64,000 nucleotides of DNA from Trogon surrucura. Its lineage: Eukaryota; Chordata; Aves; Trogoniformes; Trogonidae. The DNA lies in contig CM036618.1 in the NCBI GenBank assembly GCA_020746105.1, forward strand, positions 19,275,001-19,339,000, read 5' to 3'. Positions 1-13,944 of the stretch are shown one piece after another. The position numbers were made by a program, and so were the translations under genes. Numbering within the stretch: the stretch's first letter is position 1; every line of letters starts with the position of its first letter. The notes under the pieces were generated by a model. The model saw only the letters and a program-made list of their open reading frames with translations. It did no database searches and was not told where the DNA came from.

Positions 1-1789
1 CACCAGACATTTTGCACCAGCTGTAAGCCAAAGCAATGCGACATAAGTTTCAGGCCTCTGAAGTCTGATAGTTGAAGTCACACAGTTGTGTTAATGGGGA
101 GTTTGGGAATATGACTGACAAAGCAACTAGGTCAGTAACTACCAGCACACACTTAAAAGGAAGGAAAAAAAATCCAAATCTTACTAATGAAAGTCTACAC
201 AAGACTGAAAATGAGAAGGATATGCATTCCAGGAAACATCAAAATACAAGTTTTGAAAACATAAAGCATAAGGTGATCACGCAGGGCTTCTAACTATGTG
301 ATATGAATATAAGTTACAAAGAATTTGTAAAAATGCCTGTTAAAAATGACAAAAAAAAAATCAGCATGGAGAGAAAAAAAACAAACTAAAAAACGGTCAC
401 AAAACAACACAAAAGGAACCAATTATGGCCACAGAAAAATGACACTAGAGCAAGAATTCAGGCTGCCGGGCAGACAAGTCTCCCAACAGGCACTGGTCAG
501 CAATACAGGCTCTTGCACTTGGGCACAATTCTTCAATACCGAGCGACAAACTGGGCTTAACTTGTAACCATAGATGTGAATCATCCAAGCTGGATACACC
601 AATACCTGCTAGTGACCTGAAATAACCAGGAGGCCTGGGTTCCTGCAGAGACTTAGCAGATGGAAAAAGCAGGCAAAGTGCTACATAGCGCCTAAGGCAA
701 TATAATTATCCTGTGTCACAGTTTGTACTCTCTCCTGCCTTCTCTACTAATACTCAAAATGAAATGTTTTCTTCTGGGGATATATTGGCTTTGCATTTTG
801 GTTAAAGAAAGCGTGGCTGAAAAGTGGGTGTTGTGCTTGGAACAGCAAGCAGTGAGGTTTGAGAGGGCTCCAAGTTCCTGGAGAAGTTTCTTCCACAGCC
901 CCTGAGAAAACTACTTTGCTTGTGCAGCTCAGCTTGTGCCTGCACCAGAGCAGCCACCAACCTGCTTCCTCAGCCCCAGGCTCTAGTCTTTACAGAAAGA
1001 GGAACCAGCACCTCAAAATTATGACAGAAATATTCAAAGTACCACTGATTAATAAGGCAAGCTGTAAAACAGCCTTTTACCATGCTGGCAAAGGAAAGGG
1101 ACAAAGCTGGCAAGTCCCCTCTCTGACAGCTTCGTTCCTACTGGCAATTCTTGTCCTGCAGGGTGGTTTCAAGCCAACCTGCAAATTTTATAGGAAAATA
1201 CAACTGGATTGAGACATGCAGAAAGCAAGCCAGATTTAAGGAAGAATGAAGGAAAAGCTGAATTTCTACCTATTGGGGATGGAAGGAAGAACCCGCAAAA
1301 CTGAGATGAAAGCAAACACAGAGAGAAATACCAATCTGCGCTGGGATCTACAGACTAACAAGAGAATGAAAAACTGATCAGAGAGAACACTTGAGGCCCT
1401 GTTGTAACAACTAGATCCAGAAACGGCTGTGAAAATTTCTCAAGTACGGCTGTAAAGAATGTGTGTAAGTTGCATATAAAAGAAGTATAAAGAGTGGAAG
1501 TTCTGCTTGTGAAAGCTCAGGAACCAACTTTGTTATGCAGCAATGAGACCCTTTTACACAAGACAGGATTGCTACAAGTACTGGTATGCAGTGGTTGCCT
1601 AACTCTTCTTTGCAAAGGTCAAAATACACAACAGCAGACAAGTGTCTTGACTTGTGTCTCCTTCCCTACTTTGTACATTGCCAGTACATTCCAGCACATT
1701 TAAGTACTGGCATCCTATTGCTTTTCCCTGTTGCTTTCTGCATCTGCAGTAGTCAGTGTCCTCTACTCCCTTCTTACTTGCTGAGCAGG

Positions 1790-1910
1790 AGAAAAAAAAA
1801 AAAAATCAAAACAAAACCCACCACCACACACACACAGAGAAACAAAAAAACCACCACCACCAACAAATCAACCCCACCCACAAGAAACATAACCACCACA
1901 AAACAACAGC
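1790..1910. repeat. A-rich / CA / CCA low-complexity tract
   Basis: A run of about 14 A is followed by CAAAACAAAACC, CACACACACACA and CCACCACCACC segments. Confidence 0.85.
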
Positions 1911-3068
1911 TATTCCCAATTCCATGGACTCTTGCAAATCTCTTAACAGTGAGGTGGATGGTTATACAGAATCTTGAACAAACTATTCAGAAAGCCAATT
2001 TCACATATATATAGAATCTGTTCAAAGACTACACATTTATAGCCGGATCCCAGTTCTACAGACTGTAAAAGAAGGAGAGAAATGACTCTCATGGAGGTCT
2101 TGGCATATGTTACCCCAAAACATCTTATTCCATCTCAACTTACTACAAACTAATACTAGTGTGGGTTGTTTTTTTTTTTAAAAAAAAATTTCTCTGTTGG
2201 ACTGAGCCAAGCTCTATCTTTGCCTGCTGCTACAAGACATAACATCATCATCATCATAATTAAATGTATTACTGGAACTACATCATCCACACCACACACT
2301 TGCACTAAGGGATGGTACAGACTCAGTTCCAGAGGTCTCAGTTGTCATTAGGGTTATAGACAGCATTTAGAAAATATTATCTTTATCTGAAGCAAAGCCA
2401 AAATATTTTGATTGCTTCCTTCCACAGTAAACTGAAACATCATAACTATTTTAAGGTTATAAACAATGAGACAGAAATAAACAATTCCATAAGAAAGCCC
2501 CACAATTTCAAGCCAACACTAGATCATTAGAGAAGAATTTTGCCTTTTTCCTGGCAAACTCTGACTCTCCCCATCTGCTCCCTTCTCTCCCTGCTAATGA
2601 GCAGGAGCAAGCTACATCTATGAAAGCATCTCTAAAGACAACAAGACACACAAGCTTTCCTCTAGATGCTTAGGAAAGACCAATGACGCTATGCTCCCTG
2701 TCACACTGACAGGAATGGCAGGCTCTTGCCTGCTAGACGAGGAAAATCAGAGGGCAACACTCCTCTGGTTTGTATTAATAGTCTGAACTATGTATGGTAT
2801 GTTCTTGTGTGTTACACAAATACCTCATGATCATCCGTATGCCACAAGTATTTTCCAAAACAGACCTCTGCCAGGATATGCTCCATTTCAGTAATCCTGC
2901 AGAGCGCTTTCAGTGAAATAGGATTGATGGGCAGCAGAAAGATCCAAAAACTGAAGGCACATTTCAGTGATTATGTGCACAATACGTCAGAGCTGCTTTC
3001 ACATTGATCATACAAGTCCACAGTTGTTTCACATTTGCCACAACAATGACACTAAAATGTGGTTTCTA

Positions 3069-3090
3069 AATAATAATAATAATAATAAAT
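3069..3090. repeat. (AAT)n microsatellite
   Basis: Seven uninterrupted AAT units. Confidence 0.9.
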
Positions 3091-4194
3091 TAGCTCTGCC
3101 TGCTTTTCTGAGAGACTGGACACAGGTGCTGAGAGTACTTTAAGCACCTTTCCCCCTTGTGTTTTAGAAAGTGGGATATGGTTTGAGAATCTTTTAAAAC
3201 ACCTCAGCAGAAAGCTAAAGAAGCAGGGAAGTGAAAACAAGCTACACTGCTGGTAAAAACACGGTGGGGAACAGGTGCAGAGGCAGAATGTTATCCCTGA
3301 AGGTATGGGACTCTCAGGGAAAAGGACGGAGAGCCGATCTTGGGGAAGGAGACTAACCCACCTTGGCTTATTTAGCTTCAAACATGGAGATCACGAAGAG
3401 ATACGGTCACTCCATGAACACACATGATGCAGGGTAATGTACATCACGCTACAGGAAAGGAATTATTTAAGCTAAAAAAAAAGACATCATTGACCACAAG
3501 GACAAACACTGATAAATTTGCCATTGTTCAAGTTTCTAAGTGTGAGGTGCATTATATATTTCTGTTGGAGCTTTCCAAAAAGTAGCAGGAGCAGAAATAA
3601 TGATTACTTGTAATTGAAAGTTTATGAAAGGAATTATACTATCCACAGCCCAAACTATGAGGGACACAAGAAATTCTTTCTACTGTTTTTAAATTTTAAA
3701 TCAGCTAGTTAAAATAAAAAGAAAGCAATGAAACCGTAGAATTGCTTTCTGAATATCAAATTTATTTTTGAGCATGGAATATAGCTGTTTTGATTTTAAA
3801 TTAAACCTACATGCTCTTCCTTTTTTCCACCATTTTGTTTTTCTGCTACTAAAAAAAGATGTGACAAAGATTTTTTGATTTAGTACTAAAAAAACATGAG
3901 TAGAAAGAAATCCCAGATTAAAAAGCTTTATAATTAAACCATACTTCTTTTCACCAAGACACGTTACTCAAGCTGAGCATATAGCTTGTTACATTAAAAT
4001 CTATATACTTAAATTCAAGCCAATGAGGGCACGATTATGTTTTCACAAGAGGCTTTTCCTGTGATCAGAAAAAGTCAAGCAAGAACATCATTACAATTTG
4101 ACAATTATGCCAAGAACATGAGTTTAAAAGGAAACAAGGGAAAAAAACCAACCAACAAACATGAAATCTGTCAGCCTGTAAATATATGACTTCT

Positions 4195-6950
4195 CAGTCT
4201 TCAAAAAAGGGAAAAAGGAAGACTCAGGCAACTACAGGTCTGTGAGTCTCAACTCTGTGCCTGGGAAGATAATGGAGCAGATCCTCCTGGAAAAGCTGCT
4301 AGGGCACACAGATACAGAGGAGGTGATTGGTGGCAGCCAGCATAGCTTCACCACAGGCAAATCGTGCCTGACAAACTCAGTGACCTTGTACAATGGTGTT
4401 ACAGCATCGGTAGATAAGAGAAGTGCAACTGATGTCATCTACCTCGACTTGCGTGAAGCATTTGATACTGTCCTGCACAACATCCTGGTCTCTAAGCTAG
4501 AAGGACATGGGTTTGATGGATGGAGCATTCAATGGATAAGGAACTGGCTACGTGGTCACACTCAAAGAGTTGTGATCAATGGCTCAATGTCCAAGTAGAG
4601 ACCAGTGACAACTGATGTCCTGCAAGGATCGGTACCAGGACCAGTGCTGTTGAAAATCTTTGTCAGCAGAATGGACATTGGGATACAGTGCACTCTCACC
4701 AAGTTCGCTGATGACACCAAACTGTGTGGAGTGGTAACACGCTGGAGCAAAGGGATTCCATCCAGAGGGACCTTGACAGGTTTGAGAGGTGGGCCCAGGC
4801 CAACCTCATGGAGGTTCAATCACAGAATGTTAGAGGTTGGAAGGGACCTCAAAGATCATCTAGCCCAACCCCCTCGCCAGAGCAGGATCACCTACAGTAG
4901 AGCGCACAGGAACGCGTCCAGGCGGGTTTTGAACGTCTCCAAAGGAGACTCCACAACCTCTCTGGGCAGCCTGTTCCAGTACTCTGTCACCCTCACAGTA
5001 AAAAAGTTTTTCCTCATATTTTTATGGAACCTCCTGTGTTCCAGCTTCCACCCACTGCCCCTTGTCCTGTCAGTGGACGCCACTGAAAAGAGCCTGGCTC
5101 CATCTTCCTGACATTCCCCCTTGACATATTTGTAAACATTAATGAGGTCACCCCTCAGCCTCCTCTTCTCCAAGCTAAAGAGACCCAGCTCCTTCAGCCT
5201 TTCCTCATAAGGGAGATGCTCCACTCCCTTCACCATCTTTGTGGCTCTGCGCTGGACTCTCTCAAGCAGCTCCCTGTCTCTCTTGAGCTGAGGGGCCCAG
5301 AACTGGACACAATATTCCAGATGTGGCCTCACCAGGGCAGAGTAGAGGGGAAGGAGGACCTCTCTCGACCTACTAACCACCTCCCTTCTAATACACCCCA
5401 GGATGCCATTGGCCTTCTTGGCCACAAGGGCATGTTGCTGGCTCATGGTCATCCTGCTGTCCACTAGAACCCCCAGGTCCCTTTCCCCTGCGCTGCTCTC
5501 CAGAAGGGCAGTCCCCAACCTATACTGGCACATGGGGTTATTCTTTCCCAAGTGCAAAACTCTACACTTGCCCTTGTTGAACTTCATAAGATTTCTCCCC
5601 ACCCAGCCCTCCAGCCTGTCCAGGTCTCTCTGAATGGCTGCACAGCCTTCTGGTGTGTCAACCACTCCTCCCAATTTTGTATCATCAGCAAACTTGCTGA
5701 CAACATTCTCTAATCCCTCATCCAGATCATTGATAAATATATTAAACAGCACCAACCCAACCACTGACCCCTGAGGGACCCCACTAGACACAGGCATCCA
5801 GCCAGACTCTGCCCCTTTGACCACAACTCTCTGGCTTCTTCCCTTCAAGCGGTTAGTGACCCACCTCACTACTTGGTCATCCAGACCACACTTCCTCAGT
5901 TTACCTATGAGGATGCTGTGCGAGACGGTGTCAAAGGCCTTGCTGATATCCAGATAGACCACCTCCACTGCGTGGCCACCATCCATCCACCTGGTTATGT
6001 CTTCGTAAAAGGCTATCAGGTTGGTCAAAGCCGTGCTGACTGCTCCTAATAACCTTCTTATCCTTGATATGCCTAGAGACAGTGTCAAGGATAAGATGTT
6101 CCATCACCTTTCCAGGGACGGAGGTGAGGCTGACCGGTCTGTAGTTACCCGGGTCATCCTTCCTGCCTTATATCTATAAAGATATAAGTCCTAAGTGTTA
6201 GGTCCTGCACCTGGGTCAAGGCAATCCCAAGCTCAAATACAGGCTGGGCAGAGAGCAGATTGGGAGCAGCCCTGAGGGGCTGTTAGTGGGCGTGTTAGTC
6301 GATGAGAAGCTCAACATGAGCTGGCGGTGTGCACGTGCAGCCCAAAAAGTGAACAGTGCCCTGGGCTGCGCCAAAAGGACTGCGACCAGCAGGTCAAGGA
6401 AGGAGATTCTCCCTCTCTCCTCTGTTCTGGCGAGGCCCCACCTGGGACACTGCATCCAGTTCTGGAGCCCACAGTACAAGAAGGAAATGGATCTGCTGGA
6501 GCAGGTCCAGAGGAGGGCCACAAAGATAATTAGAGGGCTGGAACACCTTTGCTGTGAAGACAGGCTGAGGGAGCTGGGGTTATTCAGCTTAAAAAAAGAG
6601 AAGGCTCTGGGGTAACCTAATAGCAGCTTTCCAATACATGAAGGGGGCCTACAGGAAAGCTGGAGAAGGGCTTGTAGTGATACGACAAGGGACAATAGCC
6701 TGAAGCTGAAATAGGGTAGATTTAGATTAGATACTCGGAAGAAATTCTTCACCATGAGGGCGGCAAAGCACTGGAATAGGTTGCCCAATGAAGCTGTGGA
6801 TGCCTCCTCCCTGGAAGTGTTCAAGGCCAGGTTGGATGGGGCTTTAAGCAACCTGGTCTAGTGGAAGAGGTGGCCATGCTCACAGCAGGGAGGTTGGAAC
6901 TAGATGATCTTCAAGATTCCTTCCAACCTTAGTCATTCTACAATTCTAAG
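4195..6950 (+). mobile_element. CR1 LINE, plus strand, interrupted by a nested CR1
   Basis: Two plus-strand parts, about 4195-4816 and 6189-6950, are consecutive pieces of one CR1 copy. The first encodes reverse-transcriptase segments ([40 protein letters not shown]) and ends at the place corresponding to ...NLMKFN. The second resumes at CVLHLG-equivalent sequence and runs through [23 protein letters not shown] and [15 protein letters not shown] to the CR1 3' end. It has stops and frameshifts, so it is dead. It is 5'-truncated, as is usual for CR1. Confidence 0.85.
4817..6188 (-). mobile_element. CR1 LINE, minus strand, nested inside the older CR1
   Basis: The 3' end (AATCACAGAATGTTAGAGG... 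seen on the plus strand) starts at about 4817. The minus strand has a 398-codon open frame (6088-4892) covering the second half of the CR1 reverse transcriptase and its C-terminal region: [25 protein letters not shown], the catalytic motif [20 protein letters not shown] and [12 protein letters not shown]. The first about 20 codons are out of the usual frame, and the 5' part is missing. The long open frame and its insertion into the other copy show it is the younger of the two. Confidence 0.88.
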
Positions 6951-8899
6951 ATGAATGCATGCAAAAGTGTCATTACTTAGGGAAAACGGAAAGCAACCAA
7001 CAGCAAATCACAAGCTCAGGGAAATGAAGAATCTAAAAATATCAATATTTTTGCATATAGCTATGTATTAGAGTAAGCATAATGCAGCACTTGCAGCTCC
7101 AGTGATACTTACATGATGATCTTTTCCAAACTGTAAACAGAGAAATGGATAGACTTTAATTATTCAAGTAGAATTTTTATTGCCTTCTAAAGGACAAATA
7201 TGTGCTACTTTTTTCAACTTGCTATGGAGTACATTTATATTTGTAGCTATGTCAAAAACGAAATTACTTTTTTATTATCTTGCTTCCGTATTTGGAGTAT
7301 GTATTTACTGCTGTTGAGAACTGAAAATGTAGTATTGTAAGGTGCTGACCTCTTAAAACAATGACGATATGTGAAAGCAAAACAGGCTCTTTCATAGAGA
7401 TATAAAGATACGTATTATATATATGTTATATATAAAATATAAAAGCCTAGTGAACCCATTTTAGGTACTAACATAAAAACTGTGCTTTGATCAAACTGCA
7501 CCAAAACAAATCTCTCTCTTTGCACCTTTGACTTTGCTAAGAAGTTAAGAAGAACACAGATTTTGTTGTTCTCCAACGTGTAATTGGTAAATGAACCAAC
7601 CCTTTTCATTCTAGAGCTCCATAATTAAAACCAAGCTTTGACAAATTCCCTCCTCTGCAGAAGTTTGGATTATACGGTTTTCAATTTTGCAGGAGAACAC
7701 AACAGCATTGCCAGAGACTATAAAATCCATCTCTCTGGCACTTTTTTACCACCACCCCAAAGCTCCTGTCGGCATAACAGTTCTATGAAAGAGTGGCTGT
7801 ACTGGAAACTGCATCTGTCTGTGCCCAGGCCAAGTGTTGTCAAGAGAGTCAAGGCAAACGCCTACCACAACAATCTCTCCTTTGTCAGTCACAGGGATCC
7901 CATGAGAAAGCACCAACCAGTCTAGGAATTTGGCTCAAGGTAGTATTAGACAAGCCTGAAAGACAAAAAAATACGGGTCAGCCTTTATTTAGATTGACTG
8001 TATAAAACCGGAACTAACAGCTCCGTTCTGCCAATGAGCTTTTACAATTGTGTGGTGGCACAAGTGCTCTCTTACTAATACAGACAAAATTCGCCTCTTA
8101 ACCCTTTCTATTCTCTGCACTTAATTGCTCATTTTGTACTTGTTACTTTGTGTGATAGAATTAATATTGCTGGGAATTTTTATCTTTTTTTTTAAAATGC
8201 AATGTATTTCCAAGCCTGAAAAAAAGTAATAAATTTTACTACCATCATACATAGTTGGAGCCCCCATGATCCACAACTCCAGGAAAACATACTCTGAAGG
8301 ATGACAAATTGTATCCAGTACCAGGGATTTCTTATATACAAAACTGACAGTGAACTATAACAACTTTCCACTCAGCGAAGCATTTCTAGAAATCATACTA
8401 GGAAAACAGACATACAAAACTACATGCAAAGCCCAATACTCTGGGCAAAATCAGCAGAGCTTTTTATTAAACGTGATGAAGTGCCAAAGAGAAGGAATTC
8501 AGAACATGACAATTGGCAGGAGTCCTGCTTGCATTTCACACTATTTCCCATTTTCAGATTTTTTTTCCAACAGTGTTGTTTCCAAGAGACAAATCATCAA
8601 CTCACTTCCTTTCTAATGAATACTCAGAAAACCTAAATCCTCAAATAAATATGTAGATTTTTAATGTAAAACTTGTCCTTCATTACCAAATTAAAAAAAC
8701 ACAGCTGGCAGTTTATAGCCAAACACACAGGATTCCGGTCTTCCTTATTCATCTTAAGTTTTAAACAATGTTCTCTTTAAAAATACTTGTAATTATTGAA
8801 GTGTGCATTAACTTTTGGAACTTCTAAAAATGAGCATTTAATTCCCACAACATTCTCATCTTCTGGTCTCTGATTTCCATTTAGAGACAGATGAGATAT

Positions 8900-8916
8900 G
8901 GGGGGGGGGGGGGGGG
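8900..8916. repeat. Poly-G run (17 G)
   Basis: Uninterrupted G17, then AGGG, with a poly-A run starting about 20 bp later. It could form G-quadruplex-type structure and is also a site where sequencing often errs. Confidence 0.9.
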
Positions 8917-11900
8917 AGGGAATCTAAGATACATTTAAAAAAAAAAAAGAAAAAACCCAACAACTAAAAACAGTAGTTAAAGGAAAGACCTGGGAGCTCA
9001 GGAAATCTTGACCTGAACAAGCTCAGATATACATGCACTGTAATATTCTAGGCTACTGATGAGTTATCTGACCAATAGTTGTCATCAAAAAGAGGTTTCT
9101 CCCTCCCTTCTTACACATCCTCTTCACTTCAACCTTCCTCTCCTACTTGATTCTTTGTCACAAATCCTTCTTGAAAATTAGGAAGTCTGACAAAATTGTG
9201 TTATTATCCTCTTCCCACATTCTCTTGACATTTTAAGGTGGGGGGGGAGTGACAAACAAAATCTGTTTCCATTACTGTATATCTGCTTGTAAAGTAAGAA
9301 AACAGCCTCCTGGAACTTAGAGTCAGAAGGAGCATTGGATGCATTAGCTTGTTAACCAGAATATCACAACCTATTACCCATTTTCCAAGTACCTTTCAGG
9401 AGGAAGATAGATTTTAAAAAGGAAACTAGAAGAAAGTACAGGATACTGTCTTGTCAAGACAGCTAAGGTGCTTAGTCTCTTCTCATACTGTCAGGGTTTG
9501 GTTAGTGTTTAAGCTGTCTGCAAACTTCTTTCCTACAACTCTACAGCAGATGTTTTCCAGCTCTTCTGCCAGCCCTTCTTCCTTAGCACAAAGCTTGTCC
9601 TGGTCAGTATTCTCAGTCATTGCATCACCTTCATCCAACTCATGCATCTCCTGACACATTCCTCTTAAAACCTTGCCCATGCCAGCACCTCACTCAGCAT
9701 TTCACTAAATGCTCCACCAGCACTGCCTTCCCGGGGACCGCTCTCCCACTTCTATCCTTGAAAGGCAGGAGTTATCCTTAGGAAACAATTCCCTTTTTAT
9801 CAGTGGTGTTTGTCTCTCCTTCTGTTTGTTCTTGGGCAACTTCTTCCAGCCACAAAAATTCAGTTATCCTCTCTACACAGAGGCTTGGGACAAGAGGTGA
9901 ATCTGTGAGGTCCCTTTCTCTTTATCCAAACTGGAAATTTCAATCCTCCCCTCTGACAGTTCCTCGGAGATATCCAGCTACTAGGTTAAGCCCTACACAG
10001 AGCCAGACAAACCTTTTATCTGCCCTCCCACACAAGGCTTTCCCAAGAGACTGCTCCTTGATTAGCCAGCATCCTGCCAGTGCCCCAGCCTGCAAGCTGA
10101 TCGTTACATTCAACAAGAACTTGTACATCTAAATCTTGTAGAAAGGACATAAATACTATACATAAAATAGTCTTTTCCTTCTGATCTGTCAGACAACAAA
10201 AAAGCTCATTCAGGCACTCAAGATCTTCCTCCAAAAAAATCTGAGAAGTATTTCTGAAGGAACATAAGCAATGGACATCTCCCCTGCATGTCACCTTGGC
10301 ATTTTAACTCTATTTGGCTACTTAATTCACAATAAATAAGAAAAACCACACTCCTGGATAATTTTAATAACCTTCTCAGCCTGTTTTCTCTCAATCATTT
10401 TTACCAGTCCATAAAGGCCAGTTGCCTACTTCCGATCAGCCAGTGACGCTGTCCTCCATAATCAACAGATGAATCTCTCTCACAGAGACAGATCTGATAG
10501 ATCAATCCATCTGACCTATTTTAGACATTTGTCTTTGGATATGATGAAATCTATCCCAAAATTATCTGGACAGGGATCCAATAATTACAAATAAGACAAA
10601 TGCAGGAGAAAAATAAATAGAAGTTGCTCACACCCCACCCTTTCCACATTAAACCACTACCAGGAATTGTTTCTCCACTAAAAATTCTTGTGGCTCTTTT
10701 TCTGTACTTCCTGCAGGTTTTCAAAAGACCTTTTAAAGATGTGAAAACTAGGACCAGATACAGAATGAGTATTACTGTCATTAATACTGTGAAAAGAGAA
10801 AAATGTTTCTTTTATAAACCCCACTAGCCAAGGACTAAATTAGCGTGCTCTCCTCTCCCCGCAACAGTGCACTGTAACTTTAAGTTCTGTACCCAGCCTG
10901 ATTCCTAAACTTTTGTGGGACTGATGCTTTCCGGGATGCAGTCTCCCAAGATACGGATGTCCAGAAGCCTTGTCACCGAGAAATCTGCCACACCTTGCAC
11001 ATCTTTCATTTTACTCATCAGAATGACAGAAATCATTCTTTGTGACTGCTTAATTATTAAAATCTAGGAATGACAGACTGGTAAACAGTACAATCTGATT
11101 TTATTTTATTTTTTTAAAAAGCCGTCTTACAAATAGAACTGCTAAATCATGTCTGGTCTAGGCCTAGTCCTGAAGCATCTTGATTCCCAGTTGATTTCCC
11201 ACAGACATCTACTTGTTTCTAGCTGCAGCTCCACTCACTCAGCCTGCTTTTGCTGACGTTATAATGGTTTTCCCCAACAAGAAAGCTCTGTTGTATAGAG
11301 CCACAGGCTGACATACAGAATTAGGAAACCTGTGTCAGGCTCAGCACAGGACCAGTGACAGATGCGCAAAGAAAGGCTGTGGGATATGCTCTACATTTGT
11401 GTGACAGCCCATGGTTCATCTGTTTGTGTCAGCCAAGAGTAGCTAGGAGGCATGAACGGCTGTGAAACTCATCGCCTTCGACTTCATCCTGTCAGAGTCG
11501 ATGATGCAGCTCACAGTCCAGCAGCCACAGGGTCCAAGGACAAAAGCTAAAGGACACAGAGGAAAGAGGATGAAGTTTGACAGGTTATATGCACAATAGG
11601 GAATTTCAGCTTTGGATTCTCACCTTTACTTACGGTGGTGACAACATGCGATTATGCAAAACGTGATGTCCTCACCAGCCTCCTCAGCCTTGTCAGGAGG
11701 CTGCACTTCATACAGTCCTACGCTGTCACCCCTACAGAAATCAGGAAGAACCACAAGGTGAAAGCTGAGACCCTTCTGCAGCAACAGCTCCCACAGTAGC
11801 CAAGGATAGGGCACACTTGCAAAGGGAAATTCTGCTGCACAAGGTATTTACATGCCACAACCAACACCCTGGGATTCCTGTGGCAGGGAGGTTACAGAGA

Positions 11901-13144
11901 TACATCTTGAAACACTTAAGTGGAACTTAAGTGTACAGTTTAGTGAAGGGAGAAGCTCGTATGAGCTTTGAGTAAAGTTCCTCGCTGTTCAGCACCAGCC
12001 TAGCTCTGCTGTCATTCAAGTCGGGAGGTGAAATTCCCATGGACTCCTCAGAGCAGTCTGAAGCTAGCACCTGCTCCAGCCCTTCCCTCGGGTTTACATA
12101 TCCCAGCATCATTTTCTCTTGGTTAACACAGCTGAACAGTTATTCATCCGACTGCTCCATGACAATAAGATGCTTTTTATCAGAACAGATGTGGGAAGCT
12201 CTTTAAAGGTTTTTTACAGAAAGCAACTGCATGATTTCATGAAGACAGAAAAGCTCAAAGCCTAGTGATGAAAGGTATTTCAATAGATCCATCCAGACTA
12301 ATACAGGAGATATTGTGTGCTGGAAACGGGGAAATATATTATATTTCTAATGTGATAGGCCAGAAGATTTAATTACTGGCTTTGCTTTGAACCTGACAGC
12401 TATTACTACTCTACTAACTCCTGGATGCACTTGCAAGAAAAGCCTTGTCATTTTAGATTTGTAAGAAGAGGTGGTCTTTACTTGGGTTTAACTACCAGGT
12501 TTACTATAGTATGTGCAACAGAAAAGCACACACAATTAAGTCTTCATGAGAAGACAACTCCTTCCACACACTCAGCTGCTCATTAAAAATCTGGAATGGA
12601 TGTCTTCCTTATATTTATTTTTTCCTCCAATGAACAAACATTCAAAACCTGCTGTTAATATAATGAAATCAGCATTTCATACTTATGTTAGTGGAGAAGG
12701 TCTTGTAATCTTTCCAGATGATCTTCAGATGCAGTAAAGTTTACAAAATATCACATGAATTTCTATAAAAAGGGAGATGTAGGCATATCATACCTCTTTT
12801 AACAGTCTTAATACTGTGTAGGAAAAAATGCTTTTTTCACTTGGCTTGCTAGTCTAATTTCTTAAAAAGAAATATTAAAATAATCTATGATTGGGGTGGA
12901 AGTGCCAAGTATAGAAATGTCTGAATTTTGGAAAAATTCTATCCATCTCTCAGGCATGCATGAGAACATAAATCCATTTCTTAATTCCTCCATTTGCAAA
13001 TATTTTTTACTTGAAGTACTAGAGATAAATTAAACAGGAGTTTAAGGATAGACTCAGCCTGACCTAGAATTCCACACAGATTTAACCTGACCTCATTTTA
13101 ACAGTCAATCAGAAAGGGACCAGAGAAGTTGCCGCTCATCTTGG

Positions 13145-13211
13145 ACACCCTGAAACACATTTACTATTCAGAAGAATCATCTCAGATACCCTGAAACCCA
13201 TTTACTATTTG
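13145..13211. repeat. Imperfect 42-bp direct duplication
   Basis: ACCCTGAAACACATTTACTA and ATACCCTGAAACCCATTTAC segments occur 42 bases apart, each followed by TATT. Confidence 0.75.
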
Positions 13212-13944
13212 ACTGGGGAAAAAAAGTTGTGTTTAAGTGAAGGAAATTTTCATTTTAAGTGCCTTAGAGTCACATTTCTGCAGTCCTGAAGCACCTGCGT
13301 TCCCCCTTGAAACTTGAGCTCATGAGAGATTGACTAGTTGAAGAGAAACACACGGTGCAACTCCTTTCAGGCCATAAAATATCTGCACAAAACACAAAGG
13401 CACAGAGGTTCACAAAAATCCAGCTGCATTTCATATAGTCCACAAACAGATGGACAGAGCTGGCAATGGTTTGATCATTGCTGACTGGCAGCAAGCTACA
13501 CAGTCAAAACAAAGGCAAAATAGGAGGCAAGAAGGAATTGATATAATGGCATTATCCCAAAGCCTACACTCCCTATATCCCCAGAACTTGTGGGGTTACT
13601 GCCCCTATGTCTGTTGGATTAGAGCTGTACAGTGATGGGCAGCGCTCTTCGCCTCTATCTTGGGTTGTATCAGCACATTTACCAAAGGTGATAGATCCGT
13701 GAATGGAAGACTATGGGCCCCTGATGGAAGAGGGGATTAGATATGTGGGTTTACCTTCCATTTTCTGCCTGAAGTTTCCCATGTAGCCTCAAAACCAAGC
13801 CAATCAACATCCCTCTACACACACAGACAAACACAGGGTAAGACCACAGAAGATGAGAATTATCTGAAGAAGTATTGTCAGGAAAAAAATACAGCTGGGT
13901 ACACAGCCCCTTCTCCACATACTCATGTGCAGCATGGCATTCTG

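Larger units (their letters stand above)
1..4194. other. Gene-free sequence, probably intronic
   Basis: No gene or named repeat supported. Contents: an A/CA-rich low-complexity tract at about 1790-1910, a T/A homopolymer pair near 2169-2190 and an (AAT)n microsatellite near 3069-3090. It probably lies in the first intron of the minus-strand island gene. Confidence 0.5.
6951..13944. other. Gene-free, probably intronic sequence
   Basis: About 7 kb with no supported gene. It contains a 17-G run at 8900-8916 followed by an A-rich run, a G run near 9239-9248, and an imperfect 42-bp duplication near 13145. No coding exon of a RING or other family was recognised on either strand. Confidence 0.5.
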
